From assembly GCA_018671635.1 (NCBI GenBank), contig JABHHG010000080.1, forward strand, positions 1 through 22,887: 22,887 nt of DNA. The letters are read 5' to 3'. This document shows, piece by piece, positions 7,820 through 16,218 of this stretch (position 1 is the first letter of the stretch; each line of letters starts with the position of its first letter). A program made the position numbers and the translations under genes. Below the pieces are notes generated by a model. It ran no database searches. It had not been told where the DNA came from and saw nothing but the letters and a program-made list of their open reading frames with translations. This DNA is from Fidelibacterota bacterium (GTDB lineage Bacteria; Fidelibacterota; Marinisomatia; SCGC-AAA003-L08; D37C17).

Positions 7820-9610
7820 GAGTTCTTCCAATTGGTCAATCATACCTTCTATATATTTCATGCTTTGTCGCCAAAAATCAGGATTATTAATATCCACTCC
7901 CATTGTTTTGGTAAGTTCACTAGGACTGGCTGAGCTGCCTGAGCCCAAGAAGGTTTTAAACTTGGGTACAAATGAATCACCTTCGTCTAAATATTGTTGA
8001 TAAAGTGCAATAACTAATAAATTAGCAAAATTATATGCATATACATAAAAGGGTACATTTAGCATGTGAGGAATAGATGCCCATTCCCAATTATAAATAT
8101 CTGAGTAGGCAACTGAATCACCAAACATTTCTTCTAATTCTTCACGATAAGCTTCACATAATTCATCTGATGACATAAGTCTTTCAGAAATAATTTTATG
8201 AGTCTTAACTTCGAATCGACTAAACATATTTTGACGATGACTCGTTGCAAAAATATCTTCTAACTTACTGGTAAGAAGCGCAATTTTAGCATCCTTATCA
8301 TCCATCTCTTTTAAGAATTTATCGGTAAGAATCATTTCTGAAAAAACAGAGGCCGTTTCAGCCAATGGCATTATTGGATGATAGTTAAATAAATGCTGTG
8401 AAGTGGATAGCATGGCATGAATAGCATGTCCTAATTCATGAGCCATAGTTGAGACATCCCTCAGTTTACCGGTAAAGTTAAGGAGTACATATGGTTTTAA
8501 ATCTGGGGTTGAACTGGAACAAAATGCGCCACCACGTTTATTGGGAACTGCAGGGCCATCAATTCTATTCAAGTTGAACATTGATTTAGCCAATGTATAA
8601 AACTCATCATCAAAAGATGCAAATGCATCAAGTACAAGTTTTTGGGCTTCATTCCATGTATAGGTTTTATTGGCATTCGGTAAGGGGGCGTAAATATCGG
8701 CTAACGTCAATTCATTTAAACCTAACATTTTACGCTTGAGTTTATAATATCTCTGCACTAATGTATTTGACTCTGTAGTCACATCCATGAGGGCATTTAC
8801 AGCAGAGTCATCAATATCATTATTTACATTCATCACATTAATAGATGAGGGATAGCCACGAAGATTTCGATCCATGTTAAAGTCTTTTATGATATCATTA
8901 AAGATATGGGTAAATATCAATTTATTTTCACTGTATTTGGCAAAAAAGGTATCCATGGCTCGATGACGAATATCTGGATTTGGATGTTGACGGAGGGATC
9001 TTAATTCTGCCCCCGTCATTTTTTTAACTTCCCCATCTATTTCAAAATCAAAGGAAAAGGTAGATGTATATTCTGAATACATTTTTTTAAACGCACTTTT
9101 TCCCGTTAATGATTTAAGGTTGATGAGTTGCTCTTCTTTTTCTGTTAGATTATACTTTTTAGTTTTCCGGGTTTGCTCAATATTGTATCTGAAATCTTCA
9201 AGTCCTTTTGAAAATTCTAACGTTTTTAGGTCATCTCGTTCAGCAAGCTCAAGACTAAAAAATAGTATTTTATTTGAAACGGATGATAAATTTTCTTCAA
9301 TACGTGAACTTAGGCTTTTGATAGCATCATCAGATGTATTTGTTGAAAGGCTTAGGCTTCCAAATTGATGGACTCGGTAAATAGGTTCAAAAACTTCAAT
9401 GAATGCGGTATAGGCATGATTTAAATCTAATGGGGTTAAATCTTTTACTTTATTTTGATACTTATGCTTGAATGCAACAGCACGGTCACCACTTAATGCC
9501 AACGATTCATTGATTTTGGGATCATCAACTCCATTAAATAAATCCGTTAAATCCCACCGAATATTTTCTGACCCATTTACTTTTTGATCGATTGTGAGTT
9601 CATTAGCCAT
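7814..9610 (-). CDS. pepF: Oligoendopeptidase F family metallopeptidase (M3B)
   Basis: A 598-residue cytosolic zinc peptidase that degrades short peptides. The zinc motif HELGH is at 391-395 (catalytic Glu392). The third ligand is probably Glu418 in the AETASVFSE segment (417-425), as in family M3. The N-terminal helical oligoendopeptidase domain and the length fit PepF. There is no signal peptide. The start ATG (9610) has AAGGAAG a few bases upstream on the minus strand. The gene follows the antiporter gene by 9 bases and is last in the minus-strand run, ending in the shared terminator. A role in peptide turnover is expected; a link to the ion-homeostasis genes upstream is not obvious. Confidence 0.95.
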   Translation of the reverse strand: MANELTIDQKVNGSENIRWDLTDLFNGVDDPKINESLALSGDRAVAFKHKYQNKVKDLTPLDLNHAYTAFIEVFEPIYRVHQFGSLSLSTNTSDDAIKSLSSRIEENLSSVSNKILFFSLELAERDDLKTLEFSKGLEDFRYNIEQTRKTKKYNLTEKEEQLINLKSLTGKSAFKKMYSEYTSTFSFDFEIDGEVKKMTGAELRSLRQHPNPDIRHRAMDTFFAKYSENKLIFTHIFNDIIKDFNMDRNLRGYPSSINVMNVNNDIDDSAVNALMDVTTESNTLVQRYYKLKRKMLGLNELTLADIYAPLPNANKTYTWNEAQKLVLDAFASFDDEFYTLAKSMFNLNRIDGPAVPNKRGGAFCSSSTPDLKPYVLLNFTGKLRDVSTMAHELGHAIHAMLSTSQHLFNYHPIMPLAETASVFSEMILTDKFLKEMDDKDAKIALLTSKLEDIFATSHRQNMFSRFEVKTHKIISERLMSSDELCEAYREELEEMFGDSVAYSDIYNWEWASIPHMLNVPFYVYAYNFANLLVIALYQQYLDEGDSFVPKFKTFLGSGSSASPSELTKTMGVDINNPDFWRQSMKYIEGMIDQLEELL

Positions 9611-9619
9611 ATTGCTTCC

Positions 9620-10903
9620 TTACTCCCCAATGGGGGATGTTGTTGGTTTAAATTTTTTAAAAAATTGCTTAATGAATGGAGAAGATGAATTTCTATTTTC
9701 CTCTCTGTAGATTAAGATTGCCGTTAACAGAATACTAAAGAAAATTACGGCATAAACTATAGACTGTACATCTAAAAATAATGCATGGGATTTTTCTCCT
9801 AAATCCATGTGAATTGGAATTTCTGCCAAGACTGCAGCGGCCAAGCCTTTGGGAATTATAAATGCAATTAGAGCTGCTTCTCGTTGAGAGGTTTCTTTTG
9901 GCGTAAGATATTTTACCAAAAATAATCGGGAGGCGTAAATGATTATAGTTAATACTAATCCAATTGACATAAAATAAATTTGACCGAATTTGATTGAAAT
10001 ACCCAAATACACAAAGAAAAACGTTTTTACTAAAAATATGATTTCAGAAAAAAGTGTTTTTTCAATACTGGTAAATTCAATAAGGCGGTCTGCGCCAAAT
10101 CTCTTAATGATGTCAAGTGGAATTTTCTTTGAGTTTGCTAATACAAGTCCAAAAATGAGGGTAGTGACGGGTCCATTATAGCCTAGTACTTCTGAGAGTC
10201 CATAGAGAATAAATAGAAATGCCAATGATGTAAAAATGGTATTGGGAAATTTCCTGATTTTTTCAAGAATTGTTGACCATAGTAAGGCACCTCCAAATCC
10301 AACCATTACAGACATTGCCATGGTGGCAATAAGATTTGTCCCAATAAAGTGACCCAATGTGGTTCCCCCAGCCTGAAATGCTTTGAGGATACTCAAGGCC
10401 AACACAATACTTAAAACGTCAGAAATGGCTGATTCTACCACCAGCGTAGATTTGGTTATTTCACTGATTTTTAAACCTCTAACAATAGGTACTACAACTG
10501 CAGGAGAAATGCTTCCTAAAACTGCACCAATATAAAAAGCCGGAAGTGGCTCTTGTTGGAGTACAAAATACAGTAAGGCAAATGTAATTCCAGCTGTAAA
10601 GAAGAATGTTACAATGGATAAAAGAACACAATCTCTAAGGGTACTCCGCAAGGTTTCAAATGTGAGATGGCTCCCGCCCTCAAATAGCATCAGTGCCAAT
10701 GCAATGGCAGATAAAATAGAACCTAAATTCCCAAAATTAGATTCATCTACAAAATTAAAACCCGTTGGGCCAATTACAATTCCAATGAGAATAAGGGGGA
10801 GTACATCAGGGACTTTCGTGCGTTCGAACAATGCCGTGAAAAAATGTGCAACAAAAACCAATAATCCAACTGAAAGTACTGAAGATGCTATTTGATGTTC
10901 CAT
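9620..10903 (-). CDS. Cation/proton antiporter (PF00999 family)
   Basis: A 427-residue inner-membrane protein with about 12 to 13 hydrophobic segments. The N-terminal region ERTKVPDVLPLILIGIVIGPTGF, the segment LMLFEGGSHL and the core SISPAVVVPIVRGL followed by VVESAISDVLSIV (with the buried acidic residue of the ion-binding site) are typical of sodium (or potassium)/proton exchangers. The end (about 400-427) is short, polar and cytoplasmic; no TrkA-type regulatory domain is attached, which argues against a full KefB/C protein. The start ATG is preceded by AAAGGA on the minus strand. It lies between the mscS and pepF genes in one run, which suggests a part in osmotic or pH balance. The exact ion cannot be read from the sequence. 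Confidence 0.88.
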   Translation of the reverse strand: MEHQIASSVLSVGLLVFVAHFFTALFERTKVPDVLPLILIGIVIGPTGFNFVDESNFGNLGSILSAIALALMLFEGGSHLTFETLRSTLRDCVLLSIVTFFFTAGITFALLYFVLQQEPLPAFYIGAVLGSISPAVVVPIVRGLKISEITKSTLVVESAISDVLSIVLALSILKAFQAGGTTLGHFIGTNLIATMAMSVMVGFGGALLWSTILEKIRKFPNTIFTSLAFLFILYGLSEVLGYNGPVTTLIFGLVLANSKKIPLDIIKRFGADRLIEFTSIEKTLFSEIIFLVKTFFFVYLGISIKFGQIYFMSIGLVLTIIIYASRLFLVKYLTPKETSQREAALIAFIIPKGLAAAVLAEIPIHMDLGEKSHALFLDVQSIVYAVIFFSILLTAILIYREENRNSSSPFIKQFFKKFKPTTSPIGE

Positions 10904-10957
10904 GAATCCTTTGTGAAAATTTTAAATGTAAATAAGTAGGGCATGATAAGTTCCGAA

Positions 10958-11863
10958 CTATTCTACATCTTTGCCTTCGGAGAGGTTGTTGAATCGTCGC
11001 ATGGTAGGATATGCAAAATCAATATTATTATGTTTTTCAAATTCAGTTAAAATGCTTTCCCAAATAGCTTGTAAAGATGAACGTCTATTTTGTGGATCGC
11101 ATAAGTATCGAATTGTAAGTTCAACACCGCTCTCAGCGACGGTTGTGTAAACCGCAGGTGTAAAATCTATATTTTGAATTAAAAATTGTCGTGATGTTTC
11201 TTTTACTTTTCGTTCTGCATATTTACTTAAGTGGGCGGCATGTTCTTTCGCAATTTTTTCGAGGATGCTCTTGGATTTTTGCCAATCACTTTCAAATGTG
11301 ATGAGTACAGGGATTTCGTTCCAAATGTATTTGAATCCACGACCATAATTGGCAAATGTATGTGTAAATATTTTACCATTCGGCACATGAATCAGTCGAC
11401 CTGTAGATTGGTCAGCGTTCACCCAATTTCCAATTTCCATGAGGGTGAAGTTGAATAGGCTCACATCAATCACATCTCCGGCTTGATCACCCAACTGTAT
11501 TCGTTCGCCCACTTCAAATGGATTCCGCCATAAAATATATAGCCATCCTGTAATATTTGTGAGGGGGTCTTTTAATGCGATTGCAATACCCGCAGACAAT
11601 AGTCCCAAATAGGTTGCAAGGGATTGAATACCTTTAAACCAAATTTGTCCAATTATTACAAACGCGAAGAGGAAAACAGTATATGTAATACTTTTTTGCC
11701 ATTTATAGCGAATGTGATCATCAGTGATTCGGTCAACAGCAAGTCGAATAATAAGTCGACGAATAATAATAAATACAAATATCGCCAAGAGGGTTGCAAT
11801 TAGTTTTACTTGTATTGAGGAATAGGTGAAAAACTTAATCAACCATCCCATTTGTAAATCCAT
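10958..11863 (-). CDS. Small-conductance mechanosensitive channel (MscS family)
   Basis: A 301-residue membrane protein. Hydrophobic helices fall near residues 15-35 and 60-78. The pore-lining third helix then reads QSLATYLGLLSAGIAIALKD, and continues into the hallmark NPFEVGERIQLGDQAGDVIDV beta-domain and HVPNGKIFTHTFANYGR. The C-terminal alpha/beta domain ends near DFAYPT. Such channels open when membrane tension rises on osmotic downshock. The ATG at 11863 is chosen; the in-frame TTG at 11866 directly before it is the alternative. The ATG shares one base with the stop of the YdjM-like gene (TGATG), so the two are likely translationally coupled. The antiporter gene follows after 54 bases. 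Confidence 0.92.
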   Translation of the reverse strand: MDLQMGWLIKFFTYSSIQVKLIATLLAIFVFIIIRRLIIRLAVDRITDDHIRYKWQKSITYTVFLFAFVIIGQIWFKGIQSLATYLGLLSAGIAIALKDPLTNITGWLYILWRNPFEVGERIQLGDQAGDVIDVSLFNFTLMEIGNWVNADQSTGRLIHVPNGKIFTHTFANYGRGFKYIWNEIPVLITFESDWQKSKSILEKIAKEHAAHLSKYAERKVKETSRQFLIQNIDFTPAVYTTVAESGVELTIRYLCDPQNRRSSLQAIWESILTEFEKHNNIDFAYPTMRRFNNLSEGKDVE

Positions 11864-12564
11864 CAAATTCTGTCTTTCTGCGTGGGCTCAATGGAATGCC
11901 ACATCAATAGTGTTGAAATTATAGCCATAATGAGTGATGGAATATACGCCAACCTGAAAAGAAATGTAAAACTGGGAATTTCAAAATAAGTGAAAAAAAT
12001 GAATGCAATAAAAAGTAGAAACTCAATTTTCATCCATTTTGATAAGACAGTTGTAAACCAACCATTTTTAACTGGATTTGATAGATATTGATTAAGCAGA
12101 AACCACGCATATATCCTGAAAAATAGAAATTCACTAGAAAGGATTAAATTCTTAATGATAACTGGAATATGTGTTGACTCCCACAAATTGAACTCTGAAA
12201 GTGGCAGTGGCCACAGAAAGTGGATTCCATGAAACCAGAGAAAAGTATCAGTAATAATGTGTAGCAATATTCCAACAGAGATTCCCTTGCCTAAGGTTTT
12301 CAAAAATTGATTTTTCTTCATTTCCCCAAAAATCATAAAAATCAGATATACAATTACAAGGGTAAAGAAACTATGAGAAAAGGTTCTATGGAATATTTCA
12401 GTACCTCTCTCGATAGATATGAAAATAGATGATAATGCTACAATTAATATATCAAGGTCGGGGATGAGTGAACCGATTATGATTGCAGGATATAATCCCT
12501 TTTCATGAGGGAAAACTTTGTTGGACTTTAAGCCGATTAAGGCATGGATTCCTGCTTGTGCCAT
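11863..12564 (-). CDS. YdjM-like membrane-bound metal-dependent hydrolase (PF04307)
   Basis: A 233-residue inner-membrane protein with several hydrophobic segments. The family's metal-site pattern is visible: an early His (H7), PDLD (35-38), HRTFSHS (59-65, with H59 and H64) and a later HxxxD (H102, D106) followed by WPL. Its E. coli relative YdjM belongs to the SOS regulon, but the reaction is unknown. The gene is the first of the minus-strand run and is divergent from the flavin-reductase gene across 128 bases. I saw no LexA-type operator in that gap. No strong ribosome binding site precedes the ATG. Confidence 0.82.
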   Translation of the reverse strand: MAQAGIHALIGLKSNKVFPHEKGLYPAIIIGSLIPDLDILIVALSSIFISIERGTEIFHRTFSHSFFTLVIVYLIFMIFGEMKKNQFLKTLGKGISVGILLHIITDTFLWFHGIHFLWPLPLSEFNLWESTHIPVIIKNLILSSEFLFFRIYAWFLLNQYLSNPVKNGWFTTVLSKWMKIEFLLFIAFIFFTYFEIPSFTFLFRLAYIPSLIMAIISTLLMWHSIEPTQKDRI

Positions 12565-12644
12565 TAATTACATTCTAAATTCACATAAGAAATTTAAGTG
12601 TATTTTTTACTAAACTCGATTGGGATTTTGCTCCAGTAATAGAA

Positions 12645-12674
12645 TTGTATTGGTTTAAATTTTCCAGTTATAAT
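12645..12674 (+). promoter_or_regulatory. Possible sigma-70-type promoter before the flavin-reductase gene
   Basis: TTGTAT (12645-12650) and TATAAT (12669-12674) are separated by 18 bases within the 128-base divergent gap. The -10 box is perfect and the -35 box keeps TTG. The expected transcript start, near 12681, would leave a very short leader before the ATG at 12693, so the assignment is tentative. Confidence 0.35.
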
Positions 12675-12692
12675 TTAAGGGTATTTAATATA

Positions 12693-13166
12693 ATGGATGA
12701 AAAGTCACGTAAGACTGCTTTGAGGATGCTCACGTATGGGGCATACGTGCTTACTTCTGCATCAAATGAAGATATTTGTGCTGCCACAGTTACGTGGGTG
12801 AGCCAAGCATCTTTTGAGCCACCAATGGTATCCGTTTGTATTAAGCGAGAAAGCCATACTTTTGAAGTGGTGGGTAAATCTAACCGTTTTATTTTACATT
12901 TGCTTTCTCATGACCAAAAAGATTTTGCGGCCTCATTCTTTAAAGCTACCGAACACATTGAAGGTTTTCTGAACGGACAATCATTTCATATGATAGATGG
13001 ATTGCCCGTTTTAGACTTACCCCCAGCTTATTTAGTATGCCATGTTTTGGATGTGAATGATAGAGGGGATCACCCACTATTTTTGGCAGAAGTAAAGGAT
13101 GTTGTAGTTCGTCATGAAGCTGAACCTTTAGAGCTTCGTAAAACGGGATGGTCGTACGGCGGATAA
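12693..13166 (+). CDS. Flavin-reductase-like FMN-binding split-barrel protein
   Basis: A 157-residue protein of the flavin reductase (HpaC/flavoredoxin-like) domain family. It carries the typical ATVTWVSQASFEPPMVSVCI strand-turn-strand (31-50), then SHTFEVV and FILHLLS segments, and ends in the short motif TGWSYGG. Members bind FMN and either reduce free flavin with NAD(P)H or act as electron carriers. The frame is open from 12645, but the ATG at 12693 matches the family N-terminus. AAGG lies 12 bases upstream, a loose spacing. Its stop codon abuts the ATG of the next gene. The physiological partner is unknown. Together with the YtnP-like hydrolase gene it might suggest redox or small-molecule turnover, but that is speculation. 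Confidence 0.83.
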   Translation: MDEKSRKTALRMLTYGAYVLTSASNEDICAATVTWVSQASFEPPMVSVCIKRESHTFEVVGKSNRFILHLLSHDQKDFAASFFKATEHIEGFLNGQSFHMIDGLPVLDLPPAYLVCHVLDVNDRGDHPLFLAEVKDVVVRHEAEPLELRKTGWSYGG

Positions 13167-14030
13167 ATGGATATTCAAAAAACCAAAACAGAATTAACTG
13201 AAATTTTCAACAAAGCTATTTTTGCCATTCATAATGATGATTGGAAGAGTCATCCATTGCGAGTGGTACAGGCAGTTAAATCATTAATTGGCATTAATAT
13301 TTCATATCCTAATATGAAATTGTTAACATGGGTGAGAGATTATATATCTTCCCTTGAAATCAGACCTAAATCTGAACTCATGTTTAAATTTGGAGAATTA
13401 GAAGAGACCATAACCATCCACTCATTAGAATTGGCTGTAAAAGCGGGGGATGATAAGTTAGCATTTTCTCATTTAGAGCAATTAAGCCGTGTTTCAGATG
13501 GTCGCCCCATTCTTGAATTTTTATTAGAACTTAGTGCCCAACAAAGCGGACGATCATTCCTTTTTGTATTGTCTGCATTGCGGAGCAACTTATTTCTCTC
13601 AAATGAAAAAATTACCGCATTACTTATTCTGTGCACACAAAGTGTTTTAGATGATTCTTTTCAGGTTTGGGGATTGAATCCTGAAAAGCTGTCGCTAGAA
13701 TCAAATTTTGAATTAAGTTGTCAAATTATACAAAGCCACGAGGAAGATATTGTCCGCATGGTAAAGATTCATCCATGGTTACCTACAAAAAGTGAAATTT
13801 TCGAAATGAGTAATTCAGAGGAAAGCTTGAATGATAACATGAATATTATGAATGTTGGTCGCCAAGGGATTCTGGATAGTATTGATAAAATGGAATCAAC
13901 TGCTATCACAGCAGAAATAATACTTACACTTGACGCATACAGATCCGCGTTGAAAGTTTCCCCAGAACACACCAAAAATATAATTTCGGTATCATCAAGA
14001 CATACTGAAGGTTTGTTTGATGTTAAATAA
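13167..14030 (+). CDS. Unrecognised 287-residue helical protein
   Basis: I do not recognise this protein. It is probably soluble: there is no signal peptide, membrane helix or cysteine-rich metal motif. The composition and hydrophobic spacing suggest mostly alpha helices, perhaps a helical-repeat fold. The most distinctive region, about residues 90-145, contains AGDDKLAFSHLEQLSRVSDG and then PILEFLLELSAQQSG, followed by SALRSNLFL. The C-terminal 60 residues (NDNMNIMN... ISVSSRHTEG) look more polar. The gene abuts the flavin-reductase stop codon exactly and overlaps the MBL-hydrolase gene by 11 bases, so it is surely translated as part of this set. Codon use resembles its neighbours, so there is no sign of recent transfer. 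Confidence 0.8.
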   Translation: MDIQKTKTELTEIFNKAIFAIHNDDWKSHPLRVVQAVKSLIGINISYPNMKLLTWVRDYISSLEIRPKSELMFKFGELEETITIHSLELAVKAGDDKLAFSHLEQLSRVSDGRPILEFLLELSAQQSGRSFLFVLSALRSNLFLSNEKITALLILCTQSVLDDSFQVWGLNPEKLSLESNFELSCQIIQSHEEDIVRMVKIHPWLPTKSEIFEMSNSEESLNDNMNIMNVGRQGILDSIDKMESTAITAEIILTLDAYRSALKVSPEHTKNIISVSSRHTEGLFDVK

Positions 14031-14880
14031 TATTGGTGAATGGAAAGTGATAGTTCTGGAAACCGGCGATTTTCGCCTTGATGGTGGCGCCATGATGGGG
14101 TCAGTCCCCAAAGTATTATGGGAAAAGACTAATCCCTCTGATGAACTGAATCGGATAGACCTTTCCCTAAGATGCCTTCTCCTTGATAATGGAACAAAGC
14201 GGGTTCTTATCGAAACGGGAATGGGTAATAAATTTAATGATAAATTTAAAACAATGTTCGCCATTCAACAATCATCCAATCCTTTAAGTGATACTTTAAG
14301 TGAATATGGTTATTTATTTGAAAGTATTACAGATGTAATATTAACTCACTTGCATTTTGATCATTCTGGAGGCGCATTAAATAGTGATGATATTGGAACA
14401 TTGGTTCCTGCATTTCCCAATGCACAATATCATGTTTCAGAAAGTAATTGGGAACTAGGGATAGCACCAAATCCACGTGACCGAGCTAGCTATTTGAATG
14501 AAAATTATTTACCTTTAAAAGATGCGGGACTACTAAATCTAATCGCTGAAAACAGTGAAATATTGCCTGGAATTTCTTCATATATTGTGAATGGTCACAC
14601 GACGGGACAGCAACTCATTAAGGTTGAAAGTGAGGACGAGGTGCTAGTTTTCTGTTCTGATTTAATCCCATTGCGTTCTCATTTGAAACTTCCGTGGATA
14701 ATGGGTTATGATTTAAATGCACTCCTTTCACTTCAGGAAAAAACTAAATTCCTTCAAGAGGCAGCCGACGGTGATTGGTGGCTCTTTTTTTATCATGATC
14801 CTAAAACGGTGGCAGTGAAAATTGAAAAGGGTGAGAAGTACTACAATGTAGTTAAAGAGGTCTTTCGCCAAAATGGATAA
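14020..14880 (+). CDS. MBL-fold metallo-hydrolase, YtnP-like
   Basis: A 286-residue metallo-beta-lactamase-fold hydrolase. The di-metal motif HLHFDH is at 110-115. Further ligands are probably His193 in NGHTTG, Asp214 in FCSDL and His259 in YHD. The N-terminal LDGGAMMGSVPKVLW (20-34), the FPNAQ segment (132-136) and the late YHDPKTVAV closely resemble Bacillus YtnP, a quorum-quenching lactonase. The true substrate could be any lactone or ester, so the activity is inferred only from family. The ATG at 14020 is chosen over the adjacent in-frame TTG at 14017. The gene overlaps its neighbours on both sides (11 and 8 bases). No signal peptide, so cytosolic. Confidence 0.87.
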   Translation: MLNNIGEWKVIVLETGDFRLDGGAMMGSVPKVLWEKTNPSDELNRIDLSLRCLLLDNGTKRVLIETGMGNKFNDKFKTMFAIQQSSNPLSDTLSEYGYLFESITDVILTHLHFDHSGGALNSDDIGTLVPAFPNAQYHVSESNWELGIAPNPRDRASYLNENYLPLKDAGLLNLIAENSEILPGISSYIVNGHTTGQQLIKVESEDEVLVFCSDLIPLRSHLKLPWIMGYDLNALLSLQEKTKFLQEAADGDWWLFFYHDPKTVAVKIEKGEKYYNVVKEVFRQNG

Positions 14881-15238
14881 GATAGACCAATTATTTAATA
14901 AAGGTTTGAAGGCCTTTAACGAAAAGAATTTTTATGATGCCCATGAGTATTGGGAGGAAATCTGGACAGAATATCGTTTATCCGATGCAAAATTTGTGCA
15001 AGGTCTAATTCAGCTCTCCGTTGGGTTTTACCATTTGACAAATCATAATTTAAATGGTTCACGGGGATTATTCAGAAAATGCCAAAGTAAATTTGAAAAT
15101 TATAATGGTATTCAGCGAGGGCTCTCGGTGAATGAAATCCAATCATTAGCGAAACATGCCTTTGAAAATGTAATGGATATTGAGTCTTATAAAGATTTTA
15201 ACTGGGATATTTATCATCCCTTAGAAGGTAACAATTAA
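14873..15238 (+). CDS. DUF309 domain protein (second copy)
   Basis: A 121-residue DUF309 family protein with the canonical signature YDAHEYWEEIW (about 20-30) and then FVQGLIQLSVGFYHL (about 43-57). It keeps the acidic residues that the copy at 268-615 has lost. The function of the family is unknown. The ATG lies in the last codons of the MBL-hydrolase gene (8-base overlap), and the next gene starts one base after its stop, so it is cotranslated with them. The mixed helical fold and short length suggest a small cytosolic binding protein. Confidence 0.8.
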   Translation: MDKIDQLFNKGLKAFNEKNFYDAHEYWEEIWTEYRLSDAKFVQGLIQLSVGFYHLTNHNLNGSRGLFRKCQSKFENYNGIQRGLSVNEIQSLAKHAFENVMDIESYKDFNWDIYHPLEGNN

Positions 15239-15239
15239 T

Positions 15240-15584
15240 ATGTCAGAATTTAAAATTGCCGCATTTATCAATGATGCAACATTTTCAGCCAGTTTAGCCC
15301 ATGCATGCAATGGCTTGGGGTATGGATTGTCATTCCCCAAATTAGATCAGTATTCACTCACTGAAAATTGCGCCATCATAGACTTAAATGACCAAAAATT
15401 GCATCCATTCCAGCTAGGGGAGTCATTAAAAGATAATCAAATTGTGGTATTTGGACTGGTGAATCGACTAAACAAAACCCTTCAAAAAAAGGCAACTGAT
15501 GCCGGTTTCGATTTAGTATTTCAAAAGTCATTATTTTGTAAAAATTTAGCGATAATTGCAACTCAGGTGAAGCATGCCCGCTGA
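15240..15584 (+). CDS. Small stand-alone receiver-like protein, degenerate
   Basis: A 114-residue protein that looks like a lone response-regulator receiver fold. Beta-1 is KIAAFIND (5-12). A strand ends in the candidate phospho-acceptor Asp48 (CAIIDLND). A fourth strand is QIVVFGLVN, and a late Lys96 in VFQKS sits where the conserved receiver Lys is expected. The usual Thr/Ser after beta-4 is replaced by Gly72, and the acidic pair at the end of beta-1 is reduced to Asn-Asp, so phosphorylation may be weak or absent. No output domain or partner kinase is nearby. The gene starts one base after the DUF309 stop and overlaps nth by 11 bases. The receiver assignment is by eye and could be wrong. 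Confidence 0.6.
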   Translation: MSEFKIAAFINDATFSASLAHACNGLGYGLSFPKLDQYSLTENCAIIDLNDQKLHPFQLGESLKDNQIVVFGLVNRLNKTLQKKATDAGFDLVFQKSLFCKNLAIIATQVKHAR

Positions 15585-16218
15585 ATCTCTAAAACGTAAA
15601 CGGTTGCGGATGCCTGAGGTTCTGAGTTTGCTCAAATTAGAATACCCAGATTCAAAATGTTCTCTCAATTATAATTCACCATTCCAATTATTGGTTGCCA
15701 CCGTATTGTCAGCTCAATGTACAGATGAACGAGTTAATAAAGTGGTAGTGCCATTATTTGAAAAATATCCAACTCCAGAAGATTTTACTCATTTGACTAT
15801 CGCTGAAATTGGCAAAGAGATATACTCAACTGGATTTTATAATAATAAGGCAAAATCCATCAAGGGCCTCTCTCATGCACTTGTCGATGAATATGGTGGT
15901 GAAGTTCCAGGTACGATGGATGCGTTGGTAAAGCTTCCGGGAGTAGGGCGAAAAACGGCCAACGTAGTATTGGGGAATATTTTTGATGTTCCTGGAGTCG
16001 TTGTGGATACGCATGTAACCCGAATAACAAATTTACTAGGCTTTACTAAATCTAAAAATGCTGTAGTAATTGAACGTGAGTTAGAAAAGATTATTGAAGA
16101 AAAAGATTGGACTCTCTTTACACATCTGATTATTGACCATGGACGTGCAATTTGTGTTGCAAATCGACCCAATTGTACTGAATGCAGCATCTCATCATTT
16201 TGCCCATCTTCCACATAA
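15574..16218 (+). CDS. nth: Endonuclease III
   Basis: A 214-residue base-excision-repair glycosylase/AP lyase for oxidised pyrimidines. It shows LLVATVLSAQCTD (39-51), the helix-hairpin-helix LPGVGRKTA (121-129) with catalytic Lys127, catalytic Asp145 in VDTHVTR, and the 4Fe-4S cluster ligands C194-x6-C201-x2-C204-x5-C210. All key residues are intact and the length is normal. The start at 15574 has AGGTGA 3 bases upstream. A second in-frame ATG at 15610 is possible, but the earlier one matches the family length better. The gene ends the tightly coupled set that began at 12693. Confidence 0.96.
   Translation: MPAESLKRKRLRMPEVLSLLKLEYPDSKCSLNYNSPFQLLVATVLSAQCTDERVNKVVVPLFEKYPTPEDFTHLTIAEIGKEIYSTGFYNNKAKSIKGLSHALVDEYGGEVPGTMDALVKLPGVGRKTANVVLGNIFDVPGVVVDTHVTRITNLLGFTKSKNAVVIERELEKIIEEKDWTLFTHLIIDHGRAICVANRPNCTECSISSFCPSST

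Noticed and set aside
12645..12692. Upstream extension of the flavin-reductase gene
   Set aside because: It starts at a TTG, overlaps the likely promoter, and adds residues not expected in the family.
12693..14880. Split flavodiiron protein (flavin reductase plus MBL domain encoded in one operon)
   Set aside because: Flavodiiron MBL domains have an HxExDH iron motif. The hydrolase here has HLHFDH and a YtnP-like N-terminus, and no flavodoxin domain is present.
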